Shown one piece after another: positions 1 to 5,513 of a stretch of 21,504 bases of DNA. A model generated the notes under the pieces. That model was not told where the DNA came from and did not search any database. It saw nothing but the letters and a program-made list of their open reading frames with translations. The first letter of the stretch is position 1. Every line of letters begins with the position of its first letter. The translations under genes were made by a program, and so were the position numbers. Source of the stretch: a virus. The stretch lies in the IMG/VR virus record IMGVR_UViG_3300026097_000123, positions 1-21,504 of that record; one strand, 5' to 3'.

Positions 1-214
1 TAGAAGAATTGCACGAACCGTCGTCGTTCATAGGACTAGGCACACAGACAAACACAGCCTCGCATGACATTAAATCATTATAGGAATGTCTGGTATTTTT
101 ACTAGAATCTGTATCTAAAGTTTTAATATTGAATGCTGAAAAATTGTACGACTCAAGCACAGCATTTCCTACATATCCTAGACCTACAATTCCTATAGAT
201 GATTTAAATTTCAT
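1..214 (-). CDS. UDP-glucose/GDP-mannose dehydrogenase-like protein, N-terminal fragment
   Basis: Partial gene that starts at ATG 214 and runs off the left edge; 71 codons are visible and open to the edge. The N-terminus is a Rossmann NAD-binding fold with the glycine-rich motif GIVGLGYVG at residues 8-16. A second hallmark, VFVCVPSP followed by MNDDG, lies near residue 55-65. This pair is typical of the UDP-glucose/GDP-mannose dehydrogenase family, which oxidises the C6 hydroxyl of a nucleotide sugar to a uronic acid using two NAD. The start overlaps the stop of the glycosyltransferase-like gene as ATGA, so the two are probably translationally coupled and may act on the same sugar pathway. 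The catalytic cysteine and the sugar-binding domain lie outside the window, so the substrate and completeness are unknown. Confidence 0.8.
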   Translation of the reverse strand, partial: MKFKSSIGIVGLGYVGNAVLESYNFSAFNIKTLDTDSSKNTRHSYNDLMSCEAVFVCVPSPMNDDGSCNSS

Positions 215-1278
215 TTAATATTTTCCAATAAATGTTTGCAAGTAAAATAATTTTCTTTTAGATATGTTACCTGTTTGTTAAGGCAAGGAAGAAATTTCTC
301 ATAGTTTGACATCAATTCCATTATTTTTTTAATAAGATACGGACGATATCTTTCGTACATACTGAAGTTTTCAGTCCATTCACTGGGATACTTAAACTTA
401 TCAAATGCCATCTCTATATAACTTAGTCTATCAGGAACCAAAGGTAGTGCGTCAACAAGAGCACCTTCATACCAACTGATACCTAAGGTCTCTTGTAGAT
501 TGGCACTGAATACCATTTTTGCTTCACCCAGTAAATTATGATACTCGTTCTTTGTGAGATTATGTTCTTGACATATGACAAATTCATATTGTGGCAAATG
601 TTCTTTGAGATCCCTAAAAATTTCAACCTGCTTTTCTGTAGCAATGCGGTGAGGAAAAAGAATTAAATCACGCTTGGTCATATTTCGATACATGCTAAAC
701 GTATCTTCCATGTAATCCATAGGCCATCCTGTACGAATTATTTTATCAGAACCGACACAGGATTCTCGTGCCCACGGATCCATAAACACATCGGCAAACA
801 TGTCGATGTGAAAATCACTAGCAAAATAGTTATGATCCACGGCACCAAAGAAACTGCGTTCAGCATCTCGAACCCACGGAGTATTACCTATCAGCCTTCC
901 TAAAAAGTCAGCAGGATCATAACTACCTGCATGCCAAAGAGCATGTATTACTACTTTGATACCTAGCAGTTCACTCATGTACTTGAGGTTAATAATACCA
1001 GGATGCCAAGCATCAGCAAATAAAAAGTGATCACCCGGTTTTACTCGACCTGCACAAAACAATCGACTCATTTGTTCGATTTGTCCTGCTTTGTAGATAT
1101 TAGTCCCTCCAAAGTTTAAGAAGGCCCCGGGTGTAGTAGCACTGGGAATATCTGTCGGACCCTCAATTACCTGAACATCAAGTCCTGTCTTATTGAGAAT
1201 TTTAGGAAAGTGTTCCTTCCACTCGCAGGTATAGCGTGTAGGAACACTTTCTAAATCAACGAGAAACAGATTGGTCAT
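211..1278 (-). CDS. Glycosyltransferase-like protein (GT-B type)
   Basis: A 355-residue protein from ATG 1278; the open frame extends to 1401, but that would overlap the upstream gene much more deeply. A GGAA stretch lies a few bases before the chosen ATG. The C-terminal third (about residues 263-290) has ETLGISWYEGAL followed by LPLVPDRLSY. This resembles the nucleotide-sugar-binding E...G...EG...P.V region of GT-B glycosyltransferases (group 1 style). FPHRIATEKQ before it is compatible with the start of the second Rossmann domain. The acceptor (DNA base, virion protein or cell-surface glycan) cannot be told from sequence. It overlaps the dehydrogenase-like gene by ATGA, which suggests a shared nucleotide-sugar role. 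The family fold is fairly well supported; the activity is inferred. Confidence 0.6.
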   Translation of the reverse strand: MTNLFLVDLESVPTRYTCEWKEHFPKILNKTGLDVQVIEGPTDIPSATTPGAFLNFGGTNIYKAGQIEQMSRLFCAGRVKPGDHFLFADAWHPGIINLKYMSELLGIKVVIHALWHAGSYDPADFLGRLIGNTPWVRDAERSFFGAVDHNYFASDFHIDMFADVFMDPWARESCVGSDKIIRTGWPMDYMEDTFSMYRNMTKRDLILFPHRIATEKQVEIFRDLKEHLPQYEFVICQEHNLTKNEYHNLLGEAKMVFSANLQETLGISWYEGALVDALPLVPDRLSYIEMAFDKFKYPSEWTENFSMYERYRPYLIKKIMELMSNYEKFLPCLNKQVTYLKENYFTCKHLLENIK

Positions 1279-1498
1279 TGCGTTTCCGATTGTTGCGCGG
1301 CTTGTTATTATACCTTGCTCGACGCTTACTAGACAAGTATGTCTTCCAGTTAACACTGTCTCGATTGTATAAATCAGCAGGATTGAATTCGCACAATTCA
1401 AATCGACAAAAATCTAAGTACTCTTCGAGGTCTTGAAAGATTTTAACAATGCTGGGATTGTTTTCGAAGTATGCGTAACCTTTGTAATTTTTAGCCAT
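1256..1498 (-). CDS. Small basic-tailed conserved hypothetical protein
   Basis: An 80-residue protein with no function I recognise. The first ~55 residues are acidic and aromatic (for example KIFQDLEEYLDFCRF and FNPADLYN). The last ~25 residues are very rich in Arg, Asn and Lys, which suggests binding to nucleic acid or to another acidic partner. It has an AAGGA ribosome-binding site about 12 nt upstream of ATG. It overlaps the downstream glycosyltransferase-like gene by 23 nt. The style resembles small conserved genes of marine T4-like phages, but that is an impression, not a search result. Confidence 0.65.
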   Translation of the reverse strand: MAKNYKGYAYFENNPSIVKIFQDLEEYLDFCRFELCEFNPADLYNRDSVNWKTYLSSKRRARYNNKPRNNRKRNDQSVSR

Positions 1499-1530
1499 TT
1501 CTGGTTAATTCCTTTATTGATATTTTTAAA

Positions 1531-1911
1531 TTAAGGTTTATATTCAATGATACCGTCAGACTCTCCGTCTTCTGATACTACTATCTCATAATACCTGTCA
1601 CTTCCGTAATTGGGTATTAAGTGATTCTCTAATATATCAGTTGCAATCATTTCACAACTCATATGATTCATTTTACTATCTTTGATATGTGATTGTAAAG
1701 CCCATTTAACAAGAAAGAACTCCAATTCACGATCAAGATGTGTTACTGAAATTTTAACTTCTACTTTGAACATGTGTCGATGTTCATTTTCTAAAAATTT
1801 GATGCGTGGATCGATAGTTCCAGCATTTGGATAATAATGGTATCCTTCAAACTCTGTTCGTACTTTGATATAGGTATTTGTAGCGGGCCTAACGTCTTGT
1901 TTAATATTCAT
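1531..1911 (-). CDS. QueD-like (6-pyruvoyl-tetrahydropterin synthase superfamily) T-fold protein
   Basis: A 126-residue protein. The order of motifs matches the QueD/PTPS family: an N-terminal strand ending in a His (EFEGYHYYP), then HRHMFKVEV in the place of the zinc-binding HGH motif, then RELEFFLVKWAL in the place of the DF..LK helix. SCEMIATDIL stands in the place of PTxExLA, and a C-terminal EIVVSEDG strand follows. QueD makes 6-carboxy-tetrahydropterin on the way to preQ0 and other 7-deazaguanines. Here the usual catalytic Cys before the HxH motif seems to be replaced, and the LDH motif is not evident. It may therefore be a diverged paralogue with a different reaction. Its start overlaps the upstream stop (ATGA). 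A DpdA-like gene about 1.3 kb upstream makes a deazaguanine link plausible. Confidence 0.6.
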   Translation of the reverse strand: MNIKQDVRPATNTYIKVRTEFEGYHYYPNAGTIDPRIKFLENEHRHMFKVEVKISVTHLDRELEFFLVKWALQSHIKDSKMNHMSCEMIATDILENHLIPNYGSDRYYEIVVSEDGESDGIIEYKP

Positions 1912-2288
1912 CGCATTAATTCCATTGTAAGTAATTTACCTAGTCGTTCATTAAAGTCATCATCTTCTTGAATTATGTAACTGTTTCGCTTGTCTTCGCC
2001 GTAGGGTGATTTCGGGTCAAGGGGATGTCTGAACGTAACAATGAATCCGCCATTTAGTTTTTTAACGTCAATCCTTAATCCGTCGTTAAGTCCGTGAGGA
2101 TCACCGCCAATGACTTCAGATGATTCTAACTTTTCATGTCCAGGAGATAACCCATTCTGCTGAAATTCTTGTTCTTCAGCAACTTGATCCAGAAGATCTT
2201 CATGATATTTCCAATCGGGATTTTCATATCCACCACGTGCCCATGCCCATCGTGCCTTTCTATAAAACCATTTATCAAACCACTTCAT
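1908..2288 (-). CDS. Conserved hypothetical protein, function unknown
   Basis: A 126-residue protein with no recognised domain. The N-terminus is rich in Trp, Lys and Arg (MKWFDKWFYRKARWAWARGG), followed by an acidic stretch. The C-terminal half is predicted to be strand-rich (IDVKKLNGGFIVTFRHP) and ends in a helix with EDDDFNERLGKLL. It overlaps both neighbours as ATGA, so it sits in a tightly coupled set with the 180-residue gene upstream and the QueD-like gene downstream. That arrangement suggests a common pathway or simultaneous early expression. Confidence 0.65.
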   Translation of the reverse strand: MKWFDKWFYRKARWAWARGGYENPDWKYHEDLLDQVAEEQEFQQNGLSPGHEKLESSEVIGGDPHGLNDGLRIDVKKLNGGFIVTFRHPLDPKSPYGEDKRNSYIIQEDDDFNERLGKLLTMELMR

Positions 2289-2827
2289 TTAATTACCTCA
2301 TCATTGCCATATTGATCCCAACTGGTAAATGTGTCTCTAGACATCAAGTCATGAAGACTATGTGTCCAAATACCAGGATTAGTAGCGTCAAAGTCTTTAT
2401 CGTCAATCTTGACCATAGTGTTGTAATTCCAAAGGCGAATAAATGGAATTGGCACACGAATCTGCGGAATAAAATTATTCCATTCGCATAGTCCTCCGTC
2501 GTTAAATTCTTCGACTTGATTTAAGGGAATATCTAAACTGCAAAGATGACCTTTGTTAAGAAAGTATATGATCATCTCTTCCCATAATCGATGTTCGTCG
2601 TTGTTCGCAGGATTATAACTGTGATTAGCACCAAAGAAAATATGACGAATATTATTTTTTTTATCTAATAGACTATCTCGTTGCGTTAACATATATTCGA
2701 TTGTATTAACGTTATGGATACCTACAACAAATAATGTTTTCATTCCGTATGCAGGGGTACGTTCTATCTCTTTACCGACAAAGAAAGTAACGGTGTCTTG
2801 TGTGCCTGATGTGTAATCTCTTTTCAT
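2285..2827 (-). CDS. Conserved hypothetical protein in the deazaguanine-associated cluster
   Basis: A 180-residue protein from ATG 2827. A GTG nine bases further upstream is also open, but the AAAGGTGG ribosome-binding site at 2833-2840 would overlap it and sits correctly, 5 nt before ATG 2827. The start overlaps the stop of the small Cys-rich gene (ATGA). I do not recognise the family. It shows alternating hydrophobic strands (TLFVVGIH, HIFFGANHSY, FIPQIRVPIP, NTMVKIDDKDF) and a conserved-looking TNPGIW segment, compatible with an alpha/beta fold. There is no radical-SAM CxxxCxxC motif, so it is not an ordinary QueE. It is the first gene after the promoter at 2857-2885. Confidence 0.65.
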   Translation of the reverse strand: MKRDYTSGTQDTVTFFVGKEIERTPAYGMKTLFVVGIHNVNTIEYMLTQRDSLLDKKNNIRHIFFGANHSYNPANNDEHRLWEEMIIYFLNKGHLCSLDIPLNQVEEFNDGGLCEWNNFIPQIRVPIPFIRLWNYNTMVKIDDKDFDATNPGIWTHSLHDLMSRDTFTSWDQYGNDEVIK

Positions 2828-2982
2828 CTCAACCACCTTTTTGCTCTAATAAACAAATTATAGATTCTTACCTTAACCTTGTCAAGTGTAATTTCATCTA
2901 ATGTAGGCATACGATGCGGACAACGACCTTGTTGCCAATCGCAGTCACTTTTTATAGGTTGACAACATGTTTTACATTTCAT
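2824..2982 (-). CDS. Small Cys-rich (possible zinc-knuckle) protein, 52 aa
   Basis: A short gene of 52 residues. Its ATG at 2982 overlaps the upstream stop as TAATG and its own TGA overlaps the next ATG as ATGA, which supports it as a real translated gene. The N-terminal half carries CKTCC at residues 3-7, C14 in SDCDW and C21 in GRCPHR, giving five Cys plus a His. This could form one small zinc site. The C-terminal half is a basic helix (KVKVRIYNLFIRAKRW). A consensus promoter for the next gene lies inside its 3' half. Function unknown. Confidence 0.65.
   Translation of the reverse strand: MKCKTCCQPIKSDCDWQQGRCPHRMPTLDEITLDKVKVRIYNLFIRAKRWLR
2857..2885 (-). promoter_or_regulatory. Consensus sigma-70 promoter (TTGACA, 17-nt spacer, TATAAT)
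   Basis: On the minus strand, TTGACA (2885-2880) is followed by a 17-nt spacer (2879-2863) and TATAAT (2862-2857), a full match to the bacterial sigma-70 consensus. The start of transcription would fall near 2850, giving a leader of about 23 nt before ATG 2827 that contains the AAAGGTGG ribosome-binding site. It lies inside the coding region of the 52-residue gene. It would serve the 180-residue gene and the genes beyond it. It is called from sequence match only. Confidence 0.65.
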
Positions 2983-3170
2983 TACCAATTACTCACATCA
3001 GTTATATCATATTCGTGATTGCTAATTTTAAAATCAAACTTGATTATAGTGCTAGGGCCGACACCATTGGTTGATTCTTGCACAATTTCAAATTGATCAA
3101 TATTATCAAAGTTTTTAAATATTTTTTGAATACTTTCGTATTGAATTCTAGTTAAAGTAACACTACTCAT
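2982..3170 (-). CDS. Small hypothetical protein, 62 aa
   Basis: A 62-residue protein that overlaps the end of the DpdA-like gene by 8 nt and the next small gene by one base (TAATG). The composition is that of a soluble alpha/beta mini-domain: an N-terminal helix (TRIQYESIQKIFKNF) followed by beta strands (STIIKFDFKI, HEYDITDV). It ends in a Trp. No family recognised. Position between dpdA-like and the Cys-rich gene suggests coexpression from the clamp promoter. Confidence 0.6.
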   Translation of the reverse strand: MSSVTLTRIQYESIQKIFKNFDNIDQFEIVQESTNGVGPSTIIKFDFKISNHEYDITDVSNW

Positions 3171-4713
3171 CTTTAATACTCGCTTCTAGTTTGTCAAGTT
3201 CTGCGTCTTCTCTAACATCAGTCCATGGAGTTATAACATTTCCATCTTCGTCCACTTCATCGAAGTGACTATTAAATGTGTTTGTAACACCACCTCGAAG
3301 TCTAGACCCTTCTAGATTCTGTAAGAAACCTAATCTTTCTGCTTCTTTAATCATTTCAAATGCAGATTCCTTTGTTTCACAGTTAAACAATTCTTCTGCA
3401 AATCGATCAAAGTATAGAATGTTGCGCGGTACCCAAACACTTTTCTCGTCACTTTTATCTGCTTCTTTAACTTTTCTCCACTCTCTCCAGTCTGGACGAC
3501 CCTTAGCACATTCAATATCCATTAGGTTGTTAGCACGTTGAACAGCAACAATATGACAGTAGACGTTATGCGCCATCATAAGAGCATATGAAAAACTGTC
3601 CCATGATGTGCGACCTTCTTTACCAATCTTGTTTAACATGCCCGGCTTGTACCAACAAATATCACCAATGTCTAATCTACGACCAATTTCTGATTCAAAT
3701 GGAAATGGAACTTCGTGTCGTTGGCTAAGTTCTTTTGTGTCTGGGGCTTTGTCCATAATAACACTCCAACGTTTTGCATTGTGTTGTGCGTTGGTGTAGA
3801 CAAGTCCGTGCGCTGTTGCGATAAATGGCGAGGCACAGTCAAAAGACACCGTGAAGTTTTCATTAATATGTTTCCTTATCTGTCGTTGAATACTTGTGAG
3901 ATAGCATGACCAATCTAATTGTGCAGTGCCAAGAAAGTGCATCCAATCTTTGTTATCTAACATACCATCAAACCGCATGGTAATTAAACGTCGTAGAGTA
4001 ATAGGCATCTTGCACATGTTAGCACCGCCCATTGCCCAACCTTCGCAAGCTTTGTCTCCCCATACAGCAGGATCGCTAAACTCTTTTACACCTTGATACC
4101 ACGTTTCAGCAGTATCCCAGTTACTTCCCTGTAAGACATTTAAAAATTTTGTTTTACCTTGTCTGCGAGTGAGCCAATACTCGTTGTTATATCTTGTCTT
4201 ATCGAGACAGTCACCAAAAGATTTTAATCCAGTCTTAGGACTGTGAATATGATCACATGCCCACGTTGGAACATCTAAAAGCATTGACCAATCTGCTGTA
4301 GCTTCTAACCAATTGAGAATGTTGTCACGCACCTTGTTAGCAGCGGCACCTTCGAAGTTTAACCAATCAAATTTTAGAATACCTTTACCTACCTGATATC
4401 CACCACTGTCACCTAGTATCATAGTATCAGAACGATTTCTTTGTTGCACCATAGCGTCACTGGTAGTCTTACTAAGATCTAATTGTGCGTGTCCTGCTGA
4501 ATACAAGCCATATTTGTAGTAGAAGTACCCATCTTCTGAGTTAAGAAAGTTCATGCCTTCAATATCACGATCAAACTCTTGTGGTATGCGATCTTTAGGT
4601 ATAAACTCACCTTCTCTCTGTTTTCCTATGTATGTGGAATAAAATCCACTTATTGCCGGAAGATATACGGCATAGTCTTTCTGTAATGGTGTTAGATCAA
4701 CTGGTTTTTTCAT
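3163..4713 (-). CDS. dpdA: DpdA/TGT-like deazaguanine transglycosylase
   Basis: A 516-residue protein with the order of tRNA-guanine transglycosylase (TGT) active-site motifs. GDSGGYQ (D102) matches the TGT DSGGFQ motif, and LLDVP (D147) follows. NVLQG (residues 192-196) is in the place of the substrate-binding VQGG, and WAMGGANM (G229-G230) in the place of GGLA. HFLGTAQ is followed by FDCASP (D292) in the place of the FDC nucleophile segment. TGTs swap guanine for a 7-deazaguanine in tRNA; the phage and bacterial DpdA branch does this in DNA. The usual C-terminal TGT zinc cluster (CxCxxC...H) is not seen, which fits DpdA better than a tRNA enzyme. The gene is 3 nt from the sliding clamp gene and in the same unit as a QueD-like gene, so DNA modification during replication is a reasonable inference. 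The exact DpdA subgroup and the base inserted are unknown. Confidence 0.72.
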   Translation of the reverse strand: MKKPVDLTPLQKDYAVYLPAISGFYSTYIGKQREGEFIPKDRIPQEFDRDIEGMNFLNSEDGYFYYKYGLYSAGHAQLDLSKTTSDAMVQQRNRSDTMILGDSGGYQVGKGILKFDWLNFEGAAANKVRDNILNWLEATADWSMLLDVPTWACDHIHSPKTGLKSFGDCLDKTRYNNEYWLTRRQGKTKFLNVLQGSNWDTAETWYQGVKEFSDPAVWGDKACEGWAMGGANMCKMPITLRRLITMRFDGMLDNKDWMHFLGTAQLDWSCYLTSIQRQIRKHINENFTVSFDCASPFIATAHGLVYTNAQHNAKRWSVIMDKAPDTKELSQRHEVPFPFESEIGRRLDIGDICWYKPGMLNKIGKEGRTSWDSFSYALMMAHNVYCHIVAVQRANNLMDIECAKGRPDWREWRKVKEADKSDEKSVWVPRNILYFDRFAEELFNCETKESAFEMIKEAERLGFLQNLEGSRLRGGVTNTFNSHFDEVDEDGNVITPWTDVREDAELDKLEASIKDE

Positions 4714-4716
4714 ATT

Positions 4717-5454
4717 TTAAACAGCCTGTGCAGGAATAATGTATTTGTAAGTAGCCAATCCGCTGTCGAGCGTGATTTGAATTGCACCTTCATTACTTAA
4801 TGACATTTTAGTGTTGTTAACATCGGCAATCTTAAGTATAGCAAGGATAGGAGCAACAGGCCAAGTCCACCCTCGGTCTAGTTTACCACTTACGTCTTGT
4901 GCAAACACAAACTCTCCGCCGTGTGTTGAAGCATCGCCAAAGATAAACTTCAATTGATTGTTGTCTGTCTTGGCAAGAAATGTCGGATGCTCGCTGTTTG
5001 CACCTGCTTGAAAGTTAAATCGCTGTACAGCAGCAACACTAGGTTCAATTTCAACATCCCAGTTAGCGCCACGGAACTTGACTGTTTTCATTTTTTCGTT
5101 AATGATGTCTGAGTTCATAAAACGATAGTCGTTTTTAAAATCACCATCTTTATTTTCAAAATGAATGCCTACAGGAATATCGGCACCATTTCGATCTGCT
5201 GATACAATAGTGATTTTAGCATCTTCTTTGTATTCAGGACCATCTAACAAATACTTGAGTTTTTGTAGTTGCGGCATACCAAATACACCAACCATGTCTG
5301 GATATGGATTTGCTGTCTCGGCAGTCATGATAACACTACGATCATCAGCCATTGAAAACACTTCTGTTTTAGCAGCTTCGCCTGTGATTTTCACCGTAGT
5401 AAGAAACCCTAGATTTTGTGTATGGCTTACGATATCCATTAAAATGTCTTGCAT
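4717..5454 (-). CDS. 45: Sliding clamp, T4 gp45-like DNA polymerase processivity factor
   Basis: A 245-residue protein, close to the length of T4 gp45 (228). The regular alternation of short strands with polar turns fits a clamp fold. Recognisable segments are FGMPQLQKLKYLL followed by PEY (the IYDLNxFL-like element), the GIHFEN/DFKNDYRFM region, and a C-terminal strand pair around AIQITLDSG and ATYKYII. It lies just downstream of the gp43-type polymerase, whose C-terminus carries a clamp-binding-like LFDF peptide. It has its own promoter (5478-5506) and a strong AAGGAG ribosome-binding site 8 nt before ATG, in keeping with high early expression. The call rests on distant similarity plus context. 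Confidence 0.65.
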   Translation of the reverse strand: MQDILMDIVSHTQNLGFLTTVKITGEAAKTEVFSMADDRSVIMTAETANPYPDMVGVFGMPQLQKLKYLLDGPEYKEDAKITIVSADRNGADIPVGIHFENKDGDFKNDYRFMNSDIINEKMKTVKFRGANWDVEIEPSVAAVQRFNFQAGANSEHPTFLAKTDNNQLKFIFGDASTHGGEFVFAQDVSGKLDRGWTWPVAPILAILKIADVNNTKMSLSNEGAIQITLDSGLATYKYIIPAQAV

Positions 5455-5477
5455 TAGAAATTCTCCTTTATAATAAG

Positions 5478-5506
5478 ATTATATTTAGATTGTCAACAGA
5501 AGTCAA
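5478..5506 (-). promoter_or_regulatory. Sigma-70-type promoter for the clamp gene (TTGACT, 17 nt, TATAAT)
   Basis: On the minus strand, TTGACT (5506-5501) is followed by a 17-nt spacer and TATAAT (5483-5478). The expected transcription start is near 5471, just before the AAGGAG ribosome-binding site (5468-5463) of the clamp gene. The boxes, spacing and the AAGGAG placement copy the dsbA promoter at 8837-8865. A second TTGACA lies within the spacer but pairs less well with any -10 that would leave the ribosome-binding site in the transcript. Confidence 0.7.
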
Positions 5507-5513
5507 TGATTTT

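Noticed and set aside
1279-1401. N-terminal extension of the glycosyltransferase-like frame to 1401
   Set aside because: It would lie almost wholly inside the 80-residue gene upstream; the internal ATG at 1278 has a nearby purine-rich site and gives a more typical small overlap.
2120-2491. Plus-strand frame of 123 codons across two minus-strand genes
   Set aside because: It crosses the ATGA junction of two well-supported coupled genes and has no domain or start signal.
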